64,000 nt of DNA from Larkinella rosea (GTDB lineage: Bacteria; Bacteroidota; Bacteroidia; Cytophagales; Spirosomataceae): the NCBI RefSeq assembly GCF_003858635.1, contig NZ_RQJO01000016.1, positions 1 through 64,000 on the forward strand. Reading direction: 5' to 3'. Shown here piece after piece: positions 1 through 7,515 of the stretch. The position numbers and the translations under genes are program-made. How positions within the stretch are numbered: position 1 is the first letter of the stretch; the number at the start of each line of letters is the position of its first letter. The notes beneath the pieces were generated by a model. It was not told the origin of the DNA and did no database searches. It saw only the letters and a program-made list of their open reading frames with translations.

Positions 1-132
1 CTCTGTGGTATTCCTCATATTTTAATACAGTTATTCAATCAAATCTCATGCTTCTCAAATTATGAAAAAAGCTGCAATATTCTTGATGAGTTCATAAGAG
101 AGTGGTTAATAAGTTGTGAATCGGACGTTTAA
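1..132 (+). CDS. C-terminal end of an unrecognised gene (partial)
   Basis: Reading frame 1 is open from the first base to TAA at 130-132, giving 43 codons that end ...EFIREWLISCESDV. The stretch is AT-rich, so an open frame of this length could still be chance, but the mixed hydrophobic/charged composition looks protein-like. I do not recognise the family. The start lies upstream of the window. It would be co-directional with the small membrane gene that starts at 289. Confidence 0.35.
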   Translation, partial: LCGIPHILIQLFNQISCFSNYEKSCNILDEFIREWLISCESDV

Positions 133-251
133 TTTACTTAAAAGAGATTGAAGCTAAATTTGAATTTAGGGCTTTCACACTCTCTACATGCGTGATTGAC
201 ATGTATAAATTAACCACCTGCTGGAATACATACAATTTGAGTGTAACCAAG

Positions 252-259
252 TATTTTTG
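252..259 (+). promoter_or_regulatory. Possible Bacteroidota -7 element TATTTTTG
   Basis: TATTTTTG matches the Bacteroidota -7 consensus TAnnTTTG exactly and lies 30 bases before the ATG at 289. I see no well-spaced -33 TTG: the nearest TTTG (236-239) leaves only a 12-base spacer. In AT-rich DNA the match may be chance. Confidence 0.35.
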
Positions 260-288
260 ACGATTGGCAACATCGACCTGAACAATTT

Positions 289-801
289 ATGAAGATTGAA
301 AAGCAATTTAAATCACCCCTTTACAAGTTCGTTATTTACGAATCAATAGAAACGACTCGCCAACGATTGCAGCAAGTATTTGACCGGACATTCGGACAGG
401 TAATGTGGGATATACGCTTTAATATACAGGGGCAATTCATTGATCAAGAAAAAAGTATATTCAAAATACGCCAAGCAGGTGGAATCGCTACAACTGGCGG
501 TGGAATTAAATTTATGGGCAAAATCTCACCAATCGATGATTCGACAACAGAAATAACCTTGACACCCAAAAACCAAGTAGTTACCATACCATTCTGGATC
601 TTTCCCCTTTTTGTGGCAGGTATAATCTGTTATTCATTTGTTACTTCCAAGGAGCCCGCAAGTATAAAAAATGTGGTTTTAAGTGCAGGTGCCTTACTTG
701 GCATATACTTCTCGTTTAAGTTTCTGTTCAAGTTTTCAGAAGTAAAAAGTTTGGGTTTGTTGGAAGATTTTGAAAAAGTATTCACAAGCGAGAAAAAATA
801 A
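289..801 (+). CDS. Hypothetical protein with two membrane segments
   Basis: 170 residues, family not recognised. The N-terminal ~105 residues look like a soluble alpha/beta domain. Two hydrophobic segments follow, roughly residues 104-121 (around PFWIFPLFVAGIICYSFV) and 130-148 (around VVLSAGALLGIYFSFKF), and then a short charged tail. It is probably an inner-membrane protein with its large domain on one face. Codon use is strongly AT-biased, unlike the genes after position 1600, and the frame lacks the AAAACCG word common elsewhere, so recent acquisition is likely. ATG at 289 is the only plausible start. Confidence 0.6.
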   Translation: MKIEKQFKSPLYKFVIYESIETTRQRLQQVFDRTFGQVMWDIRFNIQGQFIDQEKSIFKIRQAGGIATTGGGIKFMGKISPIDDSTTEITLTPKNQVVTIPFWIFPLFVAGIICYSFVTSKEPASIKNVVLSAGALLGIYFSFKFLFKFSEVKSLGLLEDFEKVFTSEKK

Positions 802-884
802 GGACGTTTTCTTTACCAAATACCAATGAGGGGTTGATATAGAAATTGCATTTCTTCTACAGAGGTTCTGTAAGTGCTTTTATG

Positions 885-1178
885 TTAATCAGCAACTTCT
901 TCAGCGGCTCTAATCACCTTTCTTGCTAGTTCTGAGTTCTTCTCTATGTTGCCCAATAATCCCATCATCTCTTGCTCAATCGATAGTAATTTCTGGGCTA
1001 GCTCCTCAACAGTTGCCCCACGTATAACCAAGTTAAAGACCTGGCCAGCATAAGACGAATATTCATCCCTTACTTCAAAGCAATCATTGATTCCAATAGG
1101 GTCCCATTCCTGCCATAGGAGTTCGTCTATGAAGGTATATAATTGGTTTTGCTTGTCAGTCAGCCTTCGAAACGACAT
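885..1178 (-). CDS. Small DUF1871-like hypothetical protein
   Basis: 97 residues from the ATG at 1178. A TTG 12 codons upstream (1214) would give 109 residues. The central stretch EWDPIGIND...DEYSSYAGQV, followed by an alternating hydrophobic helix, recalls the DUF1871 family of small soluble proteins, whose function is unknown; that match is from memory of the pattern only. There is no signal peptide or membrane segment. It is convergent with the membrane gene at 289-801 and shares its AT-rich composition, which suggests both belong to the same acquired block. Confidence 0.55.
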   Translation of the reverse strand: MSFRRLTDKQNQLYTFIDELLWQEWDPIGINDCFEVRDEYSSYAGQVFNLVIRGATVEELAQKLLSIEQEMMGLLGNIEKNSELARKVIRAAEEVAD

Positions 1179-1302
1179 TTTATCTGTTGTATAATCAAAT
1201 CTTATGTTACCCAAATTACCAAAAAGTTATTGATAATCACATGAGTCCATTAAACGAGCATTTGGCAAATAGTTAAAAATAGAACAATCTGGTAATCAGA
1301 AG

Positions 1303-1372
1303 CAGTCAATCAACCCGGTTGATCAATCAAAATAAAAAATACGGTAGTTAATTGACTGGGATTGATTGACTG
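1303..1372. repeat. Inverted repeat, 11-bp arms, in the 1179-1594 intergenic stretch
   Basis: CAGTCAATCAA (1303-1313) is repeated inverted at 1362-1372. The sequence between contains further GATCAATC/AATTGACT half-repeats. The stretch 1179-1594 has no convincing gene. It marks the change from AT-rich DNA to the composition of the rest of the window, so the repeat could be regulatory or a scar at the edge of inserted DNA. Confidence 0.45.
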
Positions 1373-1496
1373 TTATTTGACTTTTGGAGGTTGTTGCGTG
1401 GCTCGTTTCGCGGGATTTTATGGACATGAACGAGTCGTTCTGGAAGTGTTAAGCCGTAATATCCGACCCTTCATTTGGCCGTTTGAAAATAAAAAA

Positions 1497-1588
1497 AATG
1501 ATCCATGTAAAATGCGGAACGTTAACTATAAAAGTGGTGAAAACCGGGCACCTTTACAGTCGACGTTCCGCATTTTACATGGATCATT
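1497..1588 (-). terminator. Very long hairpin terminator after the DoxX-like gene
   Basis: Two perfect 26-bp inverted arms (1497-1522 and 1563-1588) are separated by 40 bases whose ends are also partly complementary. The right arm begins 7 bases after the stop of the DoxX-like gene. Read on the minus strand, the hairpin runs straight into ATTTTTTTTATTTTC, a U-tract. It therefore looks like an intrinsic terminator, though the stem is far longer than termination needs and could be a mobile palindromic element that took on that role. Confidence 0.75.
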
Positions 1589-1594
1589 CCTAAC

Positions 1595-1975
1595 TCACAC
1601 CTGCTCCCGCAAGCTTGTGGTGGTGGGCAGAAAAATCGATTTGTCGCGCAGAAAAGCCGCAATCCAGACCAGCACCAGCACCATTCCGGCGTTCGCCAGC
1701 GGTTTATCGTGTGACAGATCCGTCGCCATCGCTCCGGCGAAGTAACACGACAACAGGATGAACCCCAGCTTCATGGTTTTGGGGTAAATGAACAGGGCCG
1801 CGAACGTAATTTCCATGATTCCCAAAACCGGGATATACGGCCCGACACCTGCCTTGGTCAGGCCATCCACCACTTCGTTGCCGCCCATTAATTTCATAAT
1901 GCCACTCAGTATCGTCATACCGCTGGCGATAACCGTAAAAATGACGGTGATAATCTGTTTCGTTTTCGTATTCAT
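1595..1975 (-). CDS. DoxX-like small membrane protein
   Basis: 126 residues, ATG start at 1975. There are four hydrophobic segments, roughly residues 8-27, 45-63, 70-87 and 92-108. The pattern (short N-terminal helix, conserved G/P between helices 1 and 2, four helices in about 120 residues) fits the DoxX/DoxX-like superfamily of inner-membrane proteins, often linked to redox or quinone functions but without a settled reaction. It stands alone between two palindromes (1497-1588 and 2077-2112), so it is probably a single-gene transcript. Confidence 0.7.
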   Translation of the reverse strand: MNTKTKQIITVIFTVIASGMTILSGIMKLMGGNEVVDGLTKAGVGPYIPVLGIMEITFAALFIYPKTMKLGFILLSCYFAGAMATDLSHDKPLANAGMVLVLVWIAAFLRDKSIFLPTTTSLREQV

Positions 1976-2076
1976 GATTGTAATTTGGTTACGTGCAAAA
2001 CACCTCCGGTCATTCGCCGGAAGTGCTGCGTTCTAGTTGCGGTAAAATTACAATCAGTCACTATTCAAAAGATACT

Positions 2077-2112
2077 ACTATCCCAAAGGATACCGGTATC
2101 CTTTGGGATAGT
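2077..2112. terminator. 36-bp perfect palindrome without loop
   Basis: A perfect, spacerless palindrome centred on CC|GG at 2094/2095; each half is ACTATCCCAAAGGATACC. It lies 26 bases after the stop of the DUF5684-like gene and ~100 bases upstream of the DoxX-like gene. There is no strong U-tract on either side, so a terminator role is less clear than for other palindromes here. It could also be a binding site for a dimeric protein. Confidence 0.55.
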
Positions 2113-2138
2113 GGCTAAAAATGACCGGTTTTAATGAC

Positions 2139-2534
2139 TCAAACCGCTGGCTGAGCAGGACGTTGGAAGGTGGCTTTTCCCCAGGCCAGTTGCGGGTAAA
2201 AGATGAAGGGCAAAAATAATAGTCCGACCGTGAAGCCCTCGGTTTTCCCAAACCGCTTTGCCAGTAAATTGGCAACCCAAACCAGCATCACAATGTTGAC
2301 GTACGGAATCAGCATCAACAACAGCCACCACCAGGGTTTATCGACAATGCGCAGCAACGTCAGGGTGTTATAAATTGGAACGATAGCGGCCCAACCCGGT
2401 TCGCCGGCTTTCTCGAAGGTTTTCCAGAGGGCGGTGATGAGCACTCCACTGATCAGCAGGGCACCGGCGCAGACCATCAGGAATCCGATTTGCGCGACGT
2501 TATTAGCGGCACTTACCAAAATAACAGCATTCAT
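2139..2534 (-). CDS. DUF5684-like membrane protein
   Basis: 131 residues, ATG at 2534. Three to four hydrophobic segments: about 14-35, 68-90 and 100-118. The loop FEKAGEPGWAAIVPIYN, followed by a Trp-rich segment (KPWWWLLLMLIPYVNIV), is characteristic of the DUF5684 (small Trp/Pro membrane) family as I remember it. Function unknown. The gene lies directly downstream of the Ser/Thr kinase gene (36-base gap, same strand), so the two may be co-transcribed. Confidence 0.7.
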   Translation of the reverse strand: MNAVILVSAANNVAQIGFLMVCAGALLISGVLITALWKTFEKAGEPGWAAIVPIYNTLTLLRIVDKPWWWLLLMLIPYVNIVMLVWVANLLAKRFGKTEGFTVGLLFLPFIFYPQLAWGKATFQRPAQPAV

Positions 2535-2569
2535 AATTTCGACTCGGTTAATGGTTGATTGATACCTAA

Positions 2570-4498
2570 TTAGCTCAAACGGAACGAGCGGACAATGTGC
2601 AGCAGATCGGTTTCGAAATCCGACTGGTTGGATTTTAGCGTCCAGGCAAAAACCTGGTAATACTTGTCCGACGACTTGTAAAAACCGTTGATGCAGTACA
2701 GCGGAATGCTTTTTCCGTTTTTCACGTAATCGACATCGCGGATGATGTACTGCATTCCTTCATCGGTGGAACCTACGTCGGACTGGCTGCGGGTCCGAAA
2801 GGTTTCACTGTTGATCGTCGTGTAGTTCCGGTATTGATCGAGATTATAGATTTTATTAGCCTCGACATCCGCTACCCGTTCGGTAAAAACCACCAGATAC
2901 AACTCCTGGCCGGGATTCGAATACTGAACTTCCGCACCGTCGCGCAGGTTGGTGACCGACTGCATGGAACGCGGCACTTCGACGGTAAAATCCTGTCCTT
3001 TCACCAGTTGCGTACTCACAAACCCGCCAAAAACCGGTTTTTCAGGACCTGAGCTCGATTCGTTTGGGTTCGGCTCAGCATTGTAGCTTCCATAACCGGA
3101 GTCGCTATTGGAGGAAAACACACCGTTCGAAACCATACTCAGCAACAGCAATCCGAACAGAATCAAGCCAATGCCGACGGCCACCACGATGTAGGCCTGC
3201 CGCAACGCACCGGACGAAGGAAGCACCGGCGGTATTGGGAAATACGCATCTTTTCGCAGAGGGGCCGGGCCGGGCAAAGGTACCGGTGCGGGTAAGACTA
3301 CGGGCGGAGGAGGAACAGGCATTGGACGGGCCTCCTGACGGGGTTGACCGGGCTGCACCAACTGGTACGTATCTCCGTTGACCAGGATACGCGATGCCTG
3401 TCCCTGTTTTCGAACCAGCGCTTTTTTATCTTCAATGTCGGTGATCGAATCGAACTCGACGGGTACCACCAGCGTTCCGGCGGTATTGACCAGGCCCCAG
3501 CGGGGGCCGATCCGAACGGCGGCATAGCCTTCGCTGAACGAACGTTGTTCGTCGTAGGCAGTGACAACTGGTGGTAAAATAACGGGCGGCTCAATCGGTT
3601 CCGGTTCCAAAGGCGAAAGGATTCGTAACAGCGTCTCGGCTTTCTGAACCCGCTGATCGATGTCGTGTACCAGACATTGCCGGATTACGGTTTGGTACGG
3701 TTCCGGAATCCGGTCGAACTGCGCCGGAATGGCAACCTCGTTGATTCGCTGGATGATCTGGATTCGTTCGGTTTCTGAACCGGCTTCGCTGTCGGCAATG
3801 AACGGTTTTTTGCCGGTCATCAGTTCGTACAGAATCACCCCGAAAGCCCACAGATCGACGTTGAAATGCATCCGGCCATTCTTCAACTGCTCCGGTGCCA
3901 TGTAGTAAACCGAACCCGCGATGGTCGAATTCAGGAAGGCCATCGACATCACCAGATTGTCGTCGGGCCGGACAATCTTGCTCAGCCCAAAATCCGTAAT
4001 TAGCGGCACGTACTTGCCGTAGGGCGTGCGGGCAACCAGAATATTCTGCGGTTTCAGGTCGCGGTGGGCCATCTGGTGGCGGTGTAAATGCGCCAAACCG
4101 CTCAGGATTCCGGTAATGATATCGTCCTTTTCGGACTGCGTCAGCGTCTTGTTCAGGAGCAGCTCGGCCAGATTGCCTTCTTTGTAGTATTTCAATACGG
4201 CCATGTCGACAACCCCAAAGACGGTCGTAAACCGCTCGCAGACTTCGTAGCGGGCGATGTTGGCGTGCCGGGGAATCTGGTTGGCGAGTTCGACCTCCCG
4301 CTTGAGCGACAGATCGCGCTGCTCGGTCCGGACATTCGAAACCTTGATGGCCACCCACTGATTCTCGATGGTGTCCCAGCCTTTGAAAACCGAACCAAAA
4401 CCGCCTTCACCAAGGCGTCCGAAATCTTCGTCGTTTTCCGGCGAACTAAGCTTGCCGGGTTCGTAATGGTAGCGGTTGCGGAATTCTTCGTACGTCAT
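2570..4498 (-). CDS. Membrane Ser/Thr protein kinase with WG repeat and outside domain
   Basis: 642 residues from the ATG at 4498 (MTYEEF); an upstream in-frame extension lacks support. The kinase domain spans about residues 25-295 with all key elements: glycine loop GEGGFGSV (30-37), Lys52 in VAIKV, HRDLKPQN with catalytic Asp147, and DFG at 169-171. A WG-repeat-like stretch (about 312-350) follows, then a proline-rich linker (385-425), one membrane helix (about 435-456) and an extracytoplasmic C-terminal domain of ~145 residues. It should phosphorylate cytoplasmic Ser/Thr targets in response to a signal sensed outside. The substrate is unknown. No phosphatase gene is adjacent. Confidence 0.9.
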   Translation of the reverse strand: MTYEEFRNRYHYEPGKLSSPENDEDFGRLGEGGFGSVFKGWDTIENQWVAIKVSNVRTEQRDLSLKREVELANQIPRHANIARYEVCERFTTVFGVVDMAVLKYYKEGNLAELLLNKTLTQSEKDDIITGILSGLAHLHRHQMAHRDLKPQNILVARTPYGKYVPLITDFGLSKIVRPDDNLVMSMAFLNSTIAGSVYYMAPEQLKNGRMHFNVDLWAFGVILYELMTGKKPFIADSEAGSETERIQIIQRINEVAIPAQFDRIPEPYQTVIRQCLVHDIDQRVQKAETLLRILSPLEPEPIEPPVILPPVVTAYDEQRSFSEGYAAVRIGPRWGLVNTAGTLVVPVEFDSITDIEDKKALVRKQGQASRILVNGDTYQLVQPGQPRQEARPMPVPPPPVVLPAPVPLPGPAPLRKDAYFPIPPVLPSSGALRQAYIVVAVGIGLILFGLLLLSMVSNGVFSSNSDSGYGSYNAEPNPNESSSGPEKPVFGGFVSTQLVKGQDFTVEVPRSMQSVTNLRDGAEVQYSNPGQELYLVVFTERVADVEANKIYNLDQYRNYTTINSETFRTRSQSDVGSTDEGMQYIIRDVDYVKNGKSIPLYCINGFYKSSDKYYQVFAWTLKSNQSDFETDLLHIVRSFRLS

Positions 4499-4704
4499 GG
4501 GAATAGGTTTTTTAAGAAATATACAGGCTGAAAAGCACAGGCTTTCCACCCGCTTAATTCTTTATCCGGGTAAGGGGTAAAGCGTCAGTGGTTCAACGCA
4601 AAAAAAAATCGAAACGAGAGGATAATATACTGTTAATCAGTCAAAAGAACTGACTGAAATGGCAAGAAATTTTGTCGTTGAGCGTGGAAACGTTACGCTA
4701 CTCT

Positions 4705-6591
4705 TCAGGGAAACATTTGCCGGACTTCGTTCCGTAAGGTTTCGGGGTCCCAGCCGTCTTCGACGTCTTTCAGCCAGCGGTCTTTTTCGTCCGAACTGAG
4801 CAGTTCTTCCAGCTCCCGAATGCGTTGCCGGGCACTGCTGAAGTACTGTTTCCGATCGTGCCGGAGCGCGGCCAGTTCGCCCATGTTCCGTTCGTCGTGT
4901 TTCAGAAACAGGCGGGCGGCCCGCTGCGACTGATAGGCCCGGTAGCCCAGCAGCGTCATCGCATCGACGCCCATCCGGAGTGAACTGTCGATGGTTTCGC
5001 GGTAAATGTGCGTGATACCGGCCTCCATAAATTCGTAGGAATCGTCGCGGTCGACGGCTTTTACCAATATTTTCAGATGCGGGAAATGCTTTTTGACGGT
5101 TTCGACCAGATCGAGCGATTTTTCCGGCGAATCCAGCGCAATAATCATCAGTTTAGCATCCGCAGCACCAGCCGATTCCAGTAAATCATACCGGGACGCA
5201 TCGCCGTAATACACTTTCATGCCCAGTTTTCGCAAAATATCGACCCGGTCCGAATCAAAATCCAACACCGTCGTCCCGATGTTATTCGCCCGTAAAAACC
5301 GCCCGACGATGTTACCGTACCGACCAAAACCGGCGACGATCACCGCGTTTTTTTCCTCAATGGCATCCTGCTCTTTTTCTTCGGTTTCTTTCGTACCGAT
5401 TCGCGGTAACAACAGTTTCTCGTTGGCCAGAAAAACGAGCGGGGTCAGGCCCATGCTGATGGCCACGACTGCCGTCATCATATCCACTATTTCCTTCGAC
5501 AAAATACCGTTCTGCGAAGCGAATGAAAAGAGCACAAACGCAAACTCGCCCACCTGACAAAGGCCCAGCGCAAACAGCAGATTCTGATCGGTTTTTAGTT
5601 TAAATATTTTCCCTAAAACCGCTAATACCACCGCTTTAGCCATCATCACGGCGATCACGATTCCGACGACCAGCAGCGGTTTTTCGAGGATCAGGTCAAA
5701 ATTGATGGCGGCTCCCACCGAGATAAAAAACAACCCGAGCAACAAGCCTTTGAACGGGTCGATGTCGCTTTCCAGCTCATGCTTGTACTCACTGTTGGCC
5801 AGCACTACACCCGCAACGAACGCACCCAGCGCCGGGCTCAAACCCACCATTTCCATCAGCACCGAAATGCTCACCACCATCAGCAGGGCCGTGGCAATAA
5901 ATACTTCCCGCAAACCGGTTTGGGCGATAATCCGAAAAACCGGTCCCATCACATACCGCCCCACCAATACCAGACCGACCACCGCGCCCACCACCGCAAA
6001 CGGCCGCAGCCAGCCGGGCAGGCTGTCGATCAGTGCCGCATGGGCGTGGTGATCGGCCGCCGAAGCGACCGGGTAAGTAGCCAGCAGCGGCATAATGGCC
6101 AGAATCGGAATCACGGCAATGTCCTGAAACAGCAAAACCGCAAAGGTATTCTGCCCGGCCGCCGTTGCCATAAGCCCTTTTTCATTCAGCGTTTGCAGCA
6201 CAATGGCCGTCGACGACATCGCCAGAATCATGCCCAGCGCCAGCGACGGCTGCCACGGCAAACCGGTCGTCAGGGCAAGGCCGCCGGTCAGCACCGCCGT
6301 GAGCAGCACCTGCAAACCGCCCATGCCCAACACCGGCATGCGCAGTTTCCAGAGCCGCTCGGGTTCGAGCTCCAGCCCGACCAGAAACAGCATGATGATG
6401 ACGCCGAATTCGGCAAAATGCATAATATCGTGACTTTCTTTGCCGACTAAGCCTAAAACCGCAGGGCCGATCATGACGCCCGCCAGCAGGTAGCCCAGCA
6501 CCGAGCCCAGCCCCAAGCGTTTGGCAATTGGAACAAAAAAGACCCCGGAAGCTAAATAGACAATGGCCTGAAGAAGTACGGATTGATTCAT
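4705..6591 (-). CDS. KefB/KefC-type cation:proton antiporter (CPA2 family)
   Basis: 628 residues, ATG at 6591. The N-terminal ~385 residues form a Na+/H+ exchanger membrane domain of about 12-13 helices. A Rossmann RCK/TrkA-N domain follows (about 410-530) with the nucleotide-binding pattern GFGRYGNIVGRFL and acidic LDFD at the end of strand two. The charged C-terminal tail is about 100 residues. This is the architecture of the glutathione-gated potassium efflux systems, which acidify the cytoplasm to protect against electrophiles. The gene starts 8 bases after the KefG-like gene on the same strand, the usual Kef ancillary-channel order. Which small thiol gates it here is unknown. Confidence 0.9.
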   Translation of the reverse strand: MNQSVLLQAIVYLASGVFFVPIAKRLGLGSVLGYLLAGVMIGPAVLGLVGKESHDIMHFAEFGVIIMLFLVGLELEPERLWKLRMPVLGMGGLQVLLTAVLTGGLALTTGLPWQPSLALGMILAMSSTAIVLQTLNEKGLMATAAGQNTFAVLLFQDIAVIPILAIMPLLATYPVASAADHHAHAALIDSLPGWLRPFAVVGAVVGLVLVGRYVMGPVFRIIAQTGLREVFIATALLMVVSISVLMEMVGLSPALGAFVAGVVLANSEYKHELESDIDPFKGLLLGLFFISVGAAINFDLILEKPLLVVGIVIAVMMAKAVVLAVLGKIFKLKTDQNLLFALGLCQVGEFAFVLFSFASQNGILSKEIVDMMTAVVAISMGLTPLVFLANEKLLLPRIGTKETEEKEQDAIEEKNAVIVAGFGRYGNIVGRFLRANNIGTTVLDFDSDRVDILRKLGMKVYYGDASRYDLLESAGAADAKLMIIALDSPEKSLDLVETVKKHFPHLKILVKAVDRDDSYEFMEAGITHIYRETIDSSLRMGVDAMTLLGYRAYQSQRAARLFLKHDERNMGELAALRHDRKQYFSSARQRIRELEELLSSDEKDRWLKDVEDGWDPETLRNEVRQMFP

Positions 6592-6599
6592 AAGGTCGG

Positions 6600-7190
6600 T
6601 TAATCGATAATAAATTCGTTCATATACTGACGCGTTCGGGCGTCTTCGATGTCGATCTGATCGGTGGTCAGCATCGTCAGCAGGCTTTTATACTGGCTCG
6701 CATATTGCCGCATTTCCGGCTCGGTCAGCCGGTGGGTTCCGTGGATGGCAAAGGGCGGCAGGTAGATCATTTTACACAAAAAAGCCGTCTGATCGAACGG
6801 AGCGAGAAACTGCCGCAGCGTAAAGCGGTTATAGCCTTCTTCCTCATAGGCTCTCCGGGGGCCGCCGGTCGTAATCACGTTCAGCATTTTTTTGCCAACC
6901 AGCGCATTTCCTTCCCGCCCGTAAGCCCAGCCGTGTTCCAGCACCAGATCCTGCCACTGTTTCACCATCGCGGGCGAGCTGTACCAGTAAAACGGGTGAT
7001 GCAGAATGATGATATCGTGAGCCAGCAACAACTCCTGTTCGCGGTCGACGTCGATGTCAAAATCCGGGTATTCTTCATAGAGGTCATTCACCGTGACCCC
7101 CTCGACCGACTGACAGGCTTTCAGCAAAAGCCGGTTGGTTCTGGATTTTTCTAAGGCAGGATGCGCAAAAAGAATAAGTACAGATGACAT
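6600..7190 (-). CDS. KefF/KefG-like flavodoxin-fold NAD(P)H oxidoreductase
   Basis: 196 residues, ATG at 7190. Family features: N-terminal VLILFAHPALEKSRTNRLLL (FMN phosphate loop), HHPFYWYSSPAMVKQW and TTGGPRRAY. In E. coli such proteins bind the Kef channel as activating subunits and have quinone reductase activity. The 8-base gap to the antiporter gene supports the same partnership here. Length is typical of the family. The true quinone substrate cannot be read from the sequence. Confidence 0.9.
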   Translation of the reverse strand: MSSVLILFAHPALEKSRTNRLLLKACQSVEGVTVNDLYEEYPDFDIDVDREQELLLAHDIIILHHPFYWYSSPAMVKQWQDLVLEHGWAYGREGNALVGKKMLNVITTGGPRRAYEEEGYNRFTLRQFLAPFDQTAFLCKMIYLPPFAIHGTHRLTEPEMRQYASQYKSLLTMLTTDQIDIEDARTRQYMNEFIID

Positions 7191-7263
7191 ACTTTACGGG
7201 AATTCATTCCTACAGACGAATAACCGGCTGGTAAATCCATCCCGCACGGTTTGCCTGTATGAT

Positions 7264-7271
7264 CAAATTTA
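7264..7271 (-). promoter_or_regulatory. Possible -7 element for the kefG-kefB pair
   Basis: The minus strand reads TAAATTTG, an exact match to TAnnTTTG, 74 bases before the start at 7190. No clear -33 TTG is seen at the right spacing. The 7191-7515 gap holds this element and another exact match facing the opposite way, and no gene. Confidence 0.35.
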
Positions 7272-7466
7272 AGCCATTTCTGAGGAAATAAAAACCGGGG
7301 GTGTTCGTCGATCCCATTCGCAAAGCCGCTATGTCGTCGCCGGTTGAGAATTTATTGCCTTTATCAACGCTTTATTTTGCTGATTTTTTAAAGCCGCCGA
7401 CGGGGTCTTCGACCGCTGTCAGGGCTTAAATAGGGAAAAAAGCCCGGGGATCAGAACTTCTTTGGC

Positions 7467-7474
7467 TAAATTTG
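7467..7474 (+). promoter_or_regulatory. Possible -7 element for ypdA
   Basis: TAAATTTG matches the Bacteroidota -7 consensus exactly and lies 41 bases before the ATG at 7516. The -33 element is not clear. It is identical to the element facing the Kef pair, which would fit shared control of the two divergent units. Confidence 0.4.
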
Positions 7475-7515
7475 GTATTCTTAACTTAGCAATCTGACAC
7501 AAGGGGGTAACGACT

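Noticed and set aside
1362-1745. Open frame of 127 codons on the plus strand
   Set aside because: It crosses the long hairpin at 1497-1588 and then runs antisense to the DoxX-like gene; the translation has no protein-like pattern.
3591-4358. 255-codon minus-strand frame inside the Ser/Thr kinase gene
   Set aside because: Shifted-frame shadow of the kinase domain, rich in Arg/Pro/Gly as expected from the codon bias of the real gene.
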